Part shown: piece after piece, positions 12,301 to 21,735 of the stretch
How positions within the stretch are numbered: position 1 is the stretch's first letter
Layout: each line of letters opens with the position of its first letter
NCBI GenBank assembly: GCA_903813345.2
Contig: CAIIXF020000007.1
Location: forward strand, 1,615,730 to 1,679,729
Direction of reading: 5' to 3'
Length of the DNA stretch: 64,000 bases
Source: Owenia fusiformis
Lineage: Eukaryota > Annelida > Polychaeta > Sabellida > Oweniidae
The notes under the pieces: generated by a model
What the model saw: the letters and a program-made list of their open reading frames with translations, nothing else
What the model was told of the DNA's origin: nothing
The model's database searches: none
Program-made: the position numbers and the translations under genes

Positions 12301-15300
12301 AATAAAGGTAAATGTCATCTAAACTACTTGAGAGTTGGTGAGTTAATGTAACTTTGGATGATCTTTCCAATGGTATATCACACTATGTACCATCTTTTCC
12401 TGTTTTGGCTGTAGGGGGGGGGACGGGACTTATTTGACACCCTGTATAATATCTTAGATAGCTTAGATCTATGTTAAGATATATATTATTGCAGATTATT
12501 GAAATGATAAAATGAACAACCAACAGTCAGAATTGAACAGAACTGATTCTGTGGCCATCGAGGGGAATCCCCATCAGCCTACACGCTTCTTGAACAAGAC
12601 AGCTTTTCATTGTTTATGATAAACAAATTTAACAACCAATAAGATGACAGAAAGATTTCCCGGTATATTCAAACTTAAAATTCAATTTATTTTGTTAAAG
12701 GTGCAGTGTCTGATAAAAGCACAATCAGAGTAACCCCCTGCTGTTTTGGCTCTGATGTATAAGAAGTTGGTCTATAAACTGACCAACTTTGAGACTTCAC
12801 CTAATTTCGTTACCTTATCAGTTTGATGACTGTTCACAGATATTACTTTCTACTGGCTAGTAATAAAGTCGAAATGCATTTTTTCATTTTTGAACCATAA
12901 CACGGTTGTCCTGTCCATTTTTTCAATGTATCGGCGATACTGTGCCCTCAATTTGTTCTTAAGATATATCTTAGGTATGTTAGTTAAAAACAATTATAAT
13001 AGAACATCACTGATTGTCTGGGGGAGAAAGCTCAGCAACATTCCCCCTTTAAAGTAATTTGATCAGTCAGTACAATCGCAAAATTAGCACTGAAACGGGC
13101 GATTTGGGAATTCTCCATTTGTAAGTAGATAGGTGAATATATGCAAAAAATCCAGGTTAAAGATTTTTCAACAACCAGCCGTTTTTCAACAGACTGACTC
13201 AGAGAAAAAAACAAGACTAACACTAAGGATGGAACACAACTGCCTGTCTTGACTTCAAAATAGATACTTTCCATTCCAATTTTTTTTGCTTTGTCCCATT
13301 CCTACAGAACACCGATCTCCCCTGTCATATGTACATCACAGATCAATCGTAAATAGCCTACCTTCATTTTCATGCAGCCTACTTTCTTGTGAATTCTGTG
13401 AGTTAAATAATGCCTGGTGAGGGGGGTCTGAAGTATGACGGTCATACCGCTCATTGTTGCTAGTATAACCATTACTATTTCCACTAGAGTGTTTATGTTG
13501 TGTTTTAGTGTCTACTTTAGAGTAATCATACTGGTGTGGCGTGTGGTGCTGCCTAGAATGCCCACTACTGCCACCAATCCGATGCTGTACATGATCATTA
13601 GAGTTAGTCCGGCCCACATCTCCAGGCCTATCTTTATGGTAGTGCTTAGTCCTATCTCCGGAACTACTTTGATGTGATGTATCATTCCGCTCGCTTGCTT
13701 GGCTACTGGAATGTGGTTTTCTTTTATCTGCTGAAAATAGTTAATTCTACATATCATCTAGAGCTTGAATACAGATAAATAACTAGATCAACTAGATAAC
13801 TAAGATCAAATTTTACAATTTTGAACTGAAAAATTCATGTCTAATGCTAAATATTCAATCTAAATATATAATTCAATACTTATCTTAAAAATGTACAATT
13901 TTGAACAATAAAATCCATGTCTATATGCATATATATATAAGCAAACTGAACTACAAACTATCATAATGACAGTAAGAAAATAAAACCAAGACAACAAATG
14001 AACAATTTTTTGTTACTCACATTTTTCGTTATAGGCTTGTCTTTGTTTATCTTGCTGCTGTCGTTCTTTTTCTTTAACACAAGCAGGCTTTGTGACAAGG
14101 CTGGAAAAAGAAATATCATTGGTGCACTGAATAAAGGGTTATGCAGAGATATAGATACCTGATGTTTACTTATTAGTGTTAAATTTTATCTTGACATAAA
14201 ACAAGCTTTAGCCGTTAGGACCCTCTACTATCTATTCCCTTCATCCCTCTTATTGTTCAACAGTTTGGACATTTAGTTGTCATTCGTATAACATTATCGC
14301 CATTTACCTAAGGCAATTTTCAATGTTCAGATCTCTTAAAGTTTTTTAAGGATGACATTAGATTTTTCCAATGCCTTATTCATGTTGCTTGTGATTGAAG
14401 TGAAATACAAATTCCAGTTTTTCTCGTAGCAAGGTCCTCTACTCTTAAATGCAAGTAAGGCCTAATCTTGTTCTCCATAAGGCCCACAGTAGTTGTTTTA
14501 ATGTAACCCAAATGGGTTATGATGTATTTGGATGTAAGTTATTATTTGCTGTCCTTATGATGGTTTGGATGGTAGAGTCATCGAACTCACTTGCTGACCT
14601 ATAAAATATCTTGATTTCCTTGAATAGAGATGTCATTTTGAAACTTATTTAAATAAATGTAATTTGGACAATGTTACAAAGGGCTCTACTATGAGAAAAA
14701 ACAATATGAGCAAAATGCAGAGATAAAAACTTATTCTGCAACTTACGCCTCATTCCATTCCTTAGGTTTTTCCCATTGGGATACTTCAGATTTGACATTG
14801 TAGTAGTATTTCTTCCCAGAGGAGCTAATGTGCTCTGACCAATCACCACACAGTCGTTGAGCAGACTTCTGAACCTGTAATACAAAAATAAGATGTAACT
14901 AAATGGTATGAGCAATATACCTTTTGGTCTCCAAACTTGTCTCAATCCAACTCAAGTGTAAAATCATTAACTCTAACAATTGATTGACCATTCTACTGTT
15001 CCAGTTTTAATTTGGTGCTTTTTAATTTTGGGAGTTATTTTTGTCATCATTTGCAAAAACAAACAATTTTTTCAATAAACACCTCTAACAGAAAAATTTA
15101 ACTTCATATTTTTCATGCAATCTCTATGTATATCAGTAGGGGTGAGACGACAACCCGATGAGTCGAGGACTCGCGGGTTTGGGGCTTCGAGTCGAGTCGA
15201 AGTTGATGAATCGAATCATTTTCGAGTTGAGAAAAAAATTCGAAAAAATAAAAAAATTCAGAAAAATACTGTCAATATGCATGTTTTTACTCGATATTGC

Positions 15301-17782
15301 ATTGAATATATAAGTTTCAATGACTTGGATATGCTTGTATTAAATTATTATATTGTATGTACACATAAATGAAAGAATATATGTAATAAAATCAGAATAA
15401 ACTTACGACGAATTGTGTTTGTTTATATTTCCGGCTTTCCACCATTGACACATTGAAAATACGAAAAAGCGATGTTGTTCGCACTTGCGCGACTCGAAAC
15501 GGATTCGAAACTCAAATCATCATTTTCTGACTCGAATCGGATTCGACTCGAATCGGATTTTTTCGACTCGTCTCACTCCTATATATCAGTGATTCTATTC
15601 TATATTTATTAGATTTCGCAAATTCAAAATAAAAAGTTAAGAATACTTACATCAACTTTGTGTTCTCGCTGTGTACCATCTTTGCTGGCAGTGCTATCTT
15701 GTCGCTCTCTATTGCTACCTCTTTCTCGTGCAGTCTCTCGCATTTCCCGTACACTTTCTCGTGTACTTTCTCGCACACTTTCTCGTCCATCTCTGCTTTC
15801 TTGAATTTCTCTACTATCTCCAAATGCTCGACTTTCCCTAGATTCTCTGATCTGATTCCGTCCTTCTCTGATATCCCTTGTGTCTCTCTCGCGCATGTCC
15901 CGAGAATCTCTGTCCCTGTCTCGTACATCCCTGCCACTGTCGCGAGACTCTCTAGTGTTCGTAAAAGCTCTATCGTGGTTGTAACTGCGGTTGAAATCGC
16001 TGTCATTGTGATAGGAGTGATTTGATTTCCTGTCGGAGGGCGACACGGGGCTTGAATGGTTTGAACCTAGAAATTACAATAAAATATGACTTATATTATT
16101 ATACTTAAATGGCAAAACAGACTATAAATTCCAGAATTTAATTTTTTGCCTCATAGCAGAAGAATTCCTTCCAGTTTCCAAAAATCTACAAAATTAGCCA
16201 TATTCTATGAGAAATCTGCAATTTTTGTCAAATTTCAAAACATCCCTGAGGAGTCTCGTAAAAATCTGCATACCATTTTAGCTAGCAATCAATATAATAT
16301 GGTATTTTCAAAACTTTTCTCAAACACCAGGATTGACCAACCAGATCATGCCAATGTCTCACAGCTATAAATTTGCAGAACAATACTTTTTAGCAGAGGA
16401 GTGTGGATTTAATTTAGCAGAACTAGCATTTGAATCAACCATAAAAATGAAATAAGAGAGCCATCTGCTTATTATCTCAATTGTTACCTCTGACATCACA
16501 TCAATTATTTAACTGTGAATGTACAACAAATGATTGCATCTTTTGTATCTTTTTTGATTTAGTGGGTCTCACAGTCTCAAGACAGGTGTATAAAATAGGT
16601 AATTTTATTCAATTATGGCTTCCAGGCTTCATCACAATGTAGAACACAAAGGGTGCAAATGCAAGTCATAAGCTCTCACTTATCACTTTTGAAATTCATT
16701 GAATGAAATTCCATTCACTATTATCCACTGCAATCAACTAACAAAAATAGTCCTAATTTAATGATGGCACTTGGATAAATCTGATTTTTTTATCCTAAAA
16801 TGACCAAAAAGTTAACAAAGAGAAAAGTAAACATGTTTATACCTCTGTCATAGCGATCCCTGTTTCTATCAAGGTAAGAAGATTTGTTGTGGTAGCGAGG
16901 GCTTGGGCGACTAGATGGGCTGTCAGATCGGTCTCTCCGTCTACTGTATGGGGATCCCCTGTCATGGTCTTTGTAGCGGTCACGATCTCTCTCCGGCCAA
17001 TAGTTTTTCGGTGGGTATTTGTCAGGGCCCGAGTATGAGTGGGAGTCATTTCGGTCATAATACCTGAAAAGATAAAATATGCAATATATATTTATTTGTA
17101 ATACTTAAAGAACTTAGTTTTCTTAGAAATAAATGACCTATTTTCATGAAAGTGAAATAAATAAGATATCTAAATGACACTGCACTCTCTCACATGACCA
17201 TACACCGATACATAAAAAGATAACTCCAGTATATAAGAACAAAAATGAGAAGCTAGACTTTTCTCAGTTAAGGCTTAAAATACTCGTAAACAATAAAATA
17301 CAAAACGCGAGATTCGCTATGCAAAACTTGAAGAAATAAGCATCCCAGATCTCGTACAATAAACCATGTTATATGAATCATATCTTCAATCCAAATATAC
17401 CAATCAATCCAAATATTATTTTGAACCATCATTTACTGAGTAGATGGCAAAAACAATATGCTACTAAAGGTGCAAAGACGGTTTTTTGCACACAAATGAG
17501 CGAAAAATTGTATGCAAGTTAGCACCAGACCTGCACCTTTAGTTACTCGTCTAGTTCCCTTCATTTCAGAACCATGTTAATAGTGATTAACCAAACCATG
17601 GTTAAGAACCAGTACATGGTCATATGAGATAGATTCTGTCCAATTCTCCCTGTATTTTGATCAAAATAGGGCAGTCTGACAATAAATAAATGGCGGGTTG
17701 TCAGACAGCCCTACTTTAATACTAAAATCTGCGATATATACCCGTCGTTTAGCCTTTGATATTTCCTTGCATGCATTACCAT
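6289..17782 (-). CDS. WAC: WAC: WW domain-containing adaptor with coiled coil (12 coding exons)
   Basis: In animals, WAC is a nuclear adaptor that links RNA polymerase II to the RNF20/RNF40 H2B ubiquitin ligase and also acts in autophagy and Golgi pathways. Coding exons in transcript order: 17742-17782, 16843-17063, 15651-16066, 14747-14874, 14021-14100, 13362-13730, 8255-8530, 7909-7971, 7401-7575, 7032-7212, 6559-6686, 6289-6391. All junctions have GT/AG and matching phase and give 726 residues plus TAG. The start [14 protein letters not shown] closely matches vertebrate WAC. The WW domain has Trp at about residues 238 and 260 ([16 protein letters not shown]). The C-terminus carries [17 protein letters not shown] and [15 protein letters not shown], the conserved coiled coil. 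It is longer than the roughly 647-residue human form because of an Arg/Glu/Asp-rich exon. Family call is very secure. Confidence 0.96.
6559..6686 (-). CDS. WAC: WAC coding exon 11 (coiled coil)
   Basis: Encodes [19 protein letters not shown] and the near-invariant [17 protein letters not shown] helix. Donor GTAAGC at 6558. Confidence 0.96.
7032..7212 (-). CDS. WAC: WAC coding exon 10
   Basis: Ends with [20 protein letters not shown] and PGDHFDRQ, which align with the conserved [20 protein letters not shown] and PADHAEKQ of vertebrate WAC. Confidence 0.95.
7401..7575 (-). CDS. WAC: WAC coding exon 9
   Basis: Encodes [18 protein letters not shown] followed by a His/Ser/Pro-rich stretch ending SPNSHRSPR. 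The SP-dense composition is like the equivalent part of vertebrate WAC. Confidence 0.9.
7909..7971 (-). CDS. WAC: WAC coding exon 8
   Basis: A 63-nt exon encoding [20 protein letters not shown], helical in character. It is placed by phase continuity (G|CT in, A|AT out) and by its splice sites. Confidence 0.85.
8113..8200 (-). repeat. Dispersed repeat R1, copy 2 (inverted)
   Basis: Reverse complement of the R1 segment (GCAAAATGTAACC, GCCATTTGTTAC, GCCGAACTCTGA). It lies in the intron directly after WAC exon 7. Confidence 0.55.
8255..8530 (-). CDS. WAC: WAC coding exon 7
   Basis: Encodes [18 protein letters not shown] and a Ser/Thr/Pro/His-rich run, then a helical end ([20 protein letters not shown]). 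Acceptor TTTTCAG, donor GTAAGA. Confidence 0.9.
9826..10546. mobile_element. Pearl/HINE-like non-autonomous element
   Basis: The left part (AAGGCACAG, then ATATCGTACCTAAAAC) and the right part match the element at 62345-62896. The core is a 161-162 bp tandem repeat (units at 9961, 10123, 10284 and partial 10446). The right end has a CCGCCCGCCCGCC run and a hairpin, ATCGTACC...GGTACGAT (10519-10542). A tandem core with a 3' hairpin is characteristic of the Helentron-derived pearl/HINE families of bivalves. The name is inference; the structure is seen. Confidence 0.75.
9961..10470. repeat. 161-162 bp tandem repeat core
   Basis: Three full units starting GGTTTGGCTGGAAACC and a partial fourth, differing at few positions. 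The third lacks none of the internal landmarks (TTAGGACGG, CAGTTCTTGACG). Confidence 0.85.
10941..12444 (+). mobile_element. Tc1/mariner-type transposon, near-intact
   Basis: Starts CAGGGTGTCAAATAAG and ends with its inverse, flanked by TA (10939-10940; 12445-12446). The inverted repeats are about 96 bp and differ at about one position, including an equal run of nine C/G, which suggests a recent insertion. It contains one long transposase ORF and lies in WAC intron 6 in the opposite orientation to WAC. Confidence 0.93.
11188..12288 (+). CDS. Tc1/mariner transposase (DD37E spacing)
   Basis: Uninterrupted 366-residue DDE transposase. The N-terminal third carries helix-turn-helix-like sequence. 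The catalytic triad is visible: Asp161 in PSDEFFVY followed by NHQNDRVWA, Asp258 in LLHDKAP, and Glu296 in [10 protein letters not shown]. Spacing from the second Asp to Glu is 37 residues, unlike the 34 of classical Tc1. The start ATG at 11188 lies just inside the left inverted repeat. Length and intact motifs suggest it may be functional; activity is inference. Confidence 0.92.
   Translation: MATYVSDSEIQQFVDRVRCVAYREAMDSGADFICKKWIAKKIKRSDKFVQRCWKKPYDELVTQSRCGAPEVLSPASKEVIWDGSAKKRKSCTEVARDIKMKRGKVVSRQLVHNYRVREGLKAWHIIPRPLKNESQKADRLWFINFLRDWDEDDFLHLAPSDEFFVYTIRKPNHQNDRVWAKRRDDCSDLLVREQLAWPQCIGIFLLFTAKKMMWIIKEDGQKWTGDYFRDTVLRGRVIPFLRNPQNVIEPSQVTLLHDKAPCMKALATQDLLKQSKIDFFGNDDYPSNSPDCNACEHMGSIVKDRTEALMDEEPIENRNSKDALLKNLKKVLKSLENAHELFDVLLKSYPSRFDAIKAAGGGHTNY
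13362..13730 (-). CDS. WAC: WAC coding exon 6
   Basis: A 123-codon low-complexity exon rich in Ser, His, Asn, Asp and Gly ([33 protein letters not shown]). The acceptor is a TTTCAGCAG tandem, so three bases may be in or out. Confidence 0.9.
14021..14100 (-). CDS. WAC: WAC coding exon 5
   Basis: Short Lys/Gln-rich linker after the WW domain ([20 protein letters not shown]). Acceptor TTTCCAG, donor GTGAGT, phases match the neighbours. Confidence 0.9.
14101..14746 (-). other. WAC intron 4
   Basis: About 650 bp between exons 4 and 5. AT-rich, with nothing beyond splice sites seen. Confidence 0.6.
14747..14874 (-). CDS. WAC: WAC coding exon 4 (WW domain)
   Basis: Encodes the WW domain: [16 protein letters not shown], then [11 protein letters not shown]. 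The two Trp are 22 residues apart and the closing Pro is present. Donor GTAAGT. Confidence 0.96.
15137..15581. mobile_element. hAT-type MITE in WAC intron 3
   Basis: Inverted ends TAGGGGTGAGACGA and CGTCTCACTCCTA are flanked by identical TATATCAG at 15129-15136 and 15582-15589. Subterminal parts are dense in GACTCGA/TCGAGTC motifs. No transposase. Confidence 0.9.
15651..16066 (-). CDS. WAC: WAC coding exon 3 (RE/RD-repeat exon)
   Basis: About 139 residues dominated by RES, RDS, RDR and RET repeats after an initial Ser/Asn/His-rich part ([13 protein letters not shown]). Both junctions are in phase. This exon accounts for most of the extra length over vertebrate WAC. Its complement is also open for about 120 codons, a by-product of the repeat codons. 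Confidence 0.9.
16067..16842 (-). other. WAC intron 2
   Basis: About 780 bp, AT-rich. Nothing recognisable apart from splice sites. Confidence 0.6.
16843..17063 (-). CDS. WAC: WAC coding exon 2
   Basis: Encodes [16 protein letters not shown]... through RYDRG. It is rich in Arg, Asp, Ser and Tyr and probably disordered. Acceptor TTTTCAG, donor GTATAA. Confidence 0.93.
17463..17543. repeat. Short foldback in WAC intron 1
   Basis: ACTAAAGGTGCA at 17463-17474 pairs with TGCACCTTTAGT at 17532-17543. MITE-like hairpin of 81 bp. Confidence 0.7.
17654..17728. repeat. Hairpin next to the WAC exon-1 donor
   Basis: ATAGGGCAGTCTGACAA at the left pairs with TTGTCAGACAGCCCTA at the right, with flanking ATTTT/AAAAT extensions and a loop of about 15 nt. 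It lies 13 bp inside the first intron of WAC. Confidence 0.8.
17742..17782 (-). CDS. WAC: WAC coding exon 1 (start codon)
   Basis: ATG at 17782-17780 begins [14 protein letters not shown], the family's conserved N-terminus, so the start is firm. A second ATG lies two codons later. The donor GTATAT follows at 17741. Ends in phase 2. Confidence 0.93.
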
Positions 17783-18000
17783 CAATGCTAGATTATTTGG
17801 AATGGTTGCTAAACCCAATCAAGGTTCAGTAAGTGGGTTTATTTAGCTAAAAAACACTCCAAACATATTTTGACAAAATTTAGGTCGCCATTTTCTATCC
17901 GGGTACTTCAAGTGTTCGGTAATTTCCGTTAGACTTACGGGACGATTTACTCGATTTTAAGAGAGTAATTATCTTATACATTATATCATTATCACTTATG
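17783..18000 (-). promoter_or_regulatory. Candidate WAC 5' UTR / promoter
   Basis: Upstream of the WAC ATG on the minus strand lies an AAAATGGCGACC segment (near 17890), resembling the YY1-type ATGGCGGC motif found near many animal start sites. Its ATG opens only a three-codon uORF (Met-Ala-Thr-stop). CpGs are locally denser. No TATA box is evident. The start site is inferred. Confidence 0.35.
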
Positions 18001-18751
18001 CATAGTCATTCTATTTTATCATCAACATTAGATTTAGATTTGGTACGAAATAAAAATAAATGTTCCGATGGTGACGTCATTTGAAAAATTCAGAAAAATG
18101 GCTCAGAATATTCCTCCCCATTTATATTCAAGTTTCTGGTCATAAGAAATGATTAGATAGACATTAAGGTATTGGTATATGATGCTTTATTTTTTGATTC
18201 ACCAATGTATCTTTTTTGTTTGCAAATTATAACATGTAACTCAACTTGTTTATTTGAACAGTGGGTGTGGCATTTTAGGCCTTACAGATACATGTATGAA
18301 TGAATATAGATCTAGCTACACTACCATGTCACTGACAGTCACATGTTTGAAGTTGATTTGATAGATCATTCAAAACTGACAGTTTTAGTATTGACATGTT
18401 TTTTGTTGTTTTCCATATAGAGAGCCTATGGGGTTTTGTCACGTAATCATGTCAGGTGGTAATACGTTTTCACGTCTCACGTTGCTCATCAGAATTACTC
18501 TCACGTTACACGTCCTTGATCATCAAAGAATTACATTCATGTTTCACGAAGATCAAATATCATTACATTTATCACTGTCATCGTCAATGAAACGTTTGGG
18601 AAGCCGGCCTGACTCTGTTGTTTTCTTTGACTAGTTTGTTTAGTTTGTATAATAATAACTAAATTAAACACAGACTCATCAAAATCACCCTTCATTTTGC
18701 TTGCAAGACTTGTTAAGTCCAGACGATGGTCACATAGTCCAGATATCTCAG

Positions 18752-19009
18752 TTTATCCTATACCAAGTAGAGTTTTATGGAGATAAGTTGGTAAGACATA
18801 TCCCGATATGTATCATGATTTTGAGGTTTCCATATCCAGAACCTCCATATCTTCCGCTTCGGTGCATATCTTCCCGCTTCCGGTGCATATCTTCTCGCTT
18901 CCGGTAATGCAATAAAATGACTTTGCATATGAATGATTTGTTTATTTTTACACCTTGTACTATTGAAATGGCCATATGCCCCTGAAAACTCTACTTGGTA
19001 TAGGATAAA
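18752..19009. mobile_element. MITE with 25-bp perfect terminal inverted repeats
   Basis: TTTATCCTATACCAAG... at 18752 and its exact inverse ending at 19009. The centre has three tandem copies of a roughly 21-bp unit containing CTTCCGGTGCATAT. No coding capacity. Confidence 0.82.
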
Positions 19010-19027
19010 GCAGTTATGTTAGGTCGG

Positions 19028-19130
19028 TTTGGATATTGGGTTCATCCCTCGTGAGATATGCACATCTACCTTCGGTCCCTACGGTATATGCAATATGCAT
19101 ATCTCCCTCTGGATAAACCCCATATCCAAA
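19028..19130. repeat. Imperfect 100-bp foldback
   Basis: TTTGGATATTGGGTTCATCC at the left pairs imperfectly with GGATAAACCCCATATCCAAA at the right. It lies immediately beside the MITE ending at 19009. Confidence 0.65.
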
Positions 19131-21679
19131 ACCTCCCAGTACATAACCCTTATATATCAGGTTGATCTTTGTATTTGTCGGATGGGCTTGCTATTGGTTA
19201 AATTTCTACTAAGTCGTTATTCTCGACCAATCAAATAGAAGAAAAGAAATTAAAATATTAATTTCCCGATGGTATTACACCTCTCTTATGTTAATCTTTG
19301 TCGCGTTTTGTAACTGGTCTGATTGGCTAAAAACAGAAAAGTTTAGAAATAGGAACTTATTACATTTGAGTTTACAAAGTCGACAAATAAGATGTATTAC
19401 AAAAGCGAACGTAGGATCAAATGCATTCTCGCTGAACGAAGTTTCATTTATTCTGAAAATGTAGCACGAAATAAAGAGACTGAACAGCGTCACGGAGGTC
19501 TCATAATTCAAAATACGATGCAGGAGACAATGTTTATTGACTTCACGATGCACAGGGTTAACTTCATGAAGCTGTGCATCGTTAATCCTGATGTCTGCAC
19601 AGGCCTGCAGGACTTGCATTTCACGTTTCTCGTTCGATCAAAATCCACTAAAATGCTGCACGCCCGAACCCTTTCCATAGGCTCTATAGATCTATTTTAT
19701 AGAGATCTAGGAATGGGAAAGCCCATGGAAAGATCCATGGAAATCCAATGTAATATGATGTTATTTCCGTAACAACGATATATTTGGAGAAACCTCCCAA
19801 CATACTCGAGTCTCTAGCTTACAGCTAGATGTAACTTCATTGATTTTGTATGTAATGAAGAAAAAGTGTCGAACGTACCTAGAACTCCTTTTTAATATTT
19901 CTTAAATATTTATAAGAACATTAATTATATTTAAGTTGAAGCGTTGCTTGTCTGGATTAAGATATTTCAAAATTTCAAAACATGGCACACATGAGCATGT
20001 AAGATTGTAAGTTTGAATTAATAAGATTATTTGATATTTCGTGAATGTGAATTATTCACCGATGAGCACTTGACATAAAAATTGAAGCACAATTAACGGA
20101 GAATGCCCCTACTTCAGTTATCAAAATGTGAACTCAAATTCATAAAGAAAAGTATCATGCATACTTTGGTATGTAGCTGCATTCAAAGTGATACAGGTGA
20201 ATATATTTTACGCTAGATCTTTCAAGAGATAATGAAATTTCAATTCACTGATGTCAAGTCCTGAGTCATGACAAAAAGTTAACTACTCTAACTTTTTTTA
20301 TTTTAAATTATATTGAAGTGATAAAAAACAAACCCTGAAATAGATGATAGCTCAAGGTATGAGGCATGTGCAAAAGAATATTCATGGGCATTTAAGAGAA
20401 AGAAAGCAAACCTATGGAATATTTAAAGAGGCTTTTTTGACATAGTCCAAGTACTAATTGTCTTAGGTTATGCAAAACAAAATTATTTTAAATGAAAACT
20501 AGACCCTGATGTTGGCCAGTATCAAGGACCTGAAGAAATGGATAGGAGACTTCCATTGAACCATTGGTCTTGGCCGATATTTTCCATGAGAGGCACTGTA
20601 GTTTTCATGCTGTAGTTTTCACGCATTTACATTTTCTGACTTATGACCTGCTAAATGACTTATGACCTGCTAATAAATTCAAACCCACTTGCTTCTTTAA
20701 TAAGAAAATTGGAACAAATTTTGTTTTTGAAATCATCATCATCACAAGTTCGATAGTCAACAATATTTTCGACAGCAAAGTTTGATGATAAACAACTAAC
20801 ATTTGAGTTTGATGACAAACCATTGTTCTTCATATTGTGACATCATTTGTATTATTTCTCATATATGCTCAGTAAGGCCATGACAAATACAGTGCCTCTT
20901 GCTGCAAAATAAGGCAGAGACAGGATTCCTTGGGTCTCTGATCCATTTCTGCAGGTCCTTGCTCAATGCTCATATATACGAATCCAGTCATAACTTTTAC
21001 ATGGCTGAATGTGTAATTAGATGGAGGACTTTGTAAGGTTAATATGGAATTTACCTTATTAAACAAAATGACCAAATTGCTGATGCAGTCAAGAAACCCA
21101 GACCATTAGGATTTGAATTAATCATAATTTTTTAATGCTATATGAAGTGAATGTGAACAAATGAATAAGCTTATAGTTAAAGAGGGAAGCAATTTAGCTT
21201 TGATAGACTTTTTGAGTTTCTTTAGACCTAGGTAAATCAATTTTCACATTGAAACAATCAATTAATATATGAAGTAATACGATTGTGAATTACAGTTCAA
21301 TTCACTTTTTAAGAAATAAGCAATCAAATAGCACAGCAGAATATAAACATGGCAAAATACATTAATATCTTACATGTAAAACGTTTACATATCTTGGATT
21401 GCTTGTGGTTTAGCTAATGAAATGTGGTTTCTATTGATGGTTCTCTTGACATGTTATTTTCAAAGAATTGACATGGTAAGGTTTAAACTCCCTGAAGTAC
21501 AAAAGGCCATTGGTTTACTGCACATTAAACTAATTCATTTGAAATGTTTTGCATCTAAAATATATATATATTTTTCATTTTTCAACAAAATGCTGAACTG
21601 TTGTCATTTGATTGCTTTTTTGGGTTTATTTCAACCTAATTGACAGTTCATATAATGTCACTCTTTTGTGTTTTATAGA

Positions 21680-21733
21680 ATGTCGATAGTCAGAAGAGCA
21701 AATAATATTGTTTCAAACTACAATATTTTTTGA
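21680..21733 (+). promoter_or_regulatory. Upstream ORF of 17 codons before the OSBPL start
   Basis: After an acceptor (TTTTATAG, 21671-21678), ATG at 21680 reads 17 codons to TGA at 21731-21733, two bases before the main ATG at 21736. It would be in the mRNA if this acceptor is used. The placement suits termination-reinitiation control of translation; function is inference. Confidence 0.5.
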
Positions 21734-21735
21734 GG

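Larger units (their letters stand above)
8531..13361 (-). other. Large WAC intron 6 (4.8 kb)
   Basis: Holds a pearl/HINE-like element (9826-10546) and a mariner transposon (10941-12444). Apart from the transposase I see no coding exon on either strand. Confidence 0.6.
17783..21678. other. Divergent intergenic region WAC/OSBPL
   Basis: The two genes are head to head. The interval holds MITE-like hairpins (18752-19009, 19028-19130), a CACGT-rich stretch (about 18435-18570) and a CpG-richer stretch (about 19390-19700) that could be a non-coding first exon or promoter of the OSBPL gene. No coding exon is convincing here. Confidence 0.4.

Noticed and set aside
12705-13050. Possible MITE between TTAAAGGTGCAGTGT and ACATTCCCCCTTTAAAG
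   Set aside because: End similarity is too weak and no target duplication could be shown.
15660-16025. 121-codon open frame on the plus strand
   Set aside because: It is antisense to the WAC RE/RD-repeat exon. The openness follows from repeated CGA/GAG/TCT codons and no independent gene feature is seen.
18428-18634. 68-codon ORF in a CACGT-rich stretch
   Set aside because: Repeat-like composition with no domain or splice context.
19275-19772. Overlapping ORFs on both strands (114 and 126 codons)
   Set aside because: Neither shows family motifs, and both strands being open argues for composition. Kept only as a possible CpG-rich first exon or promoter.
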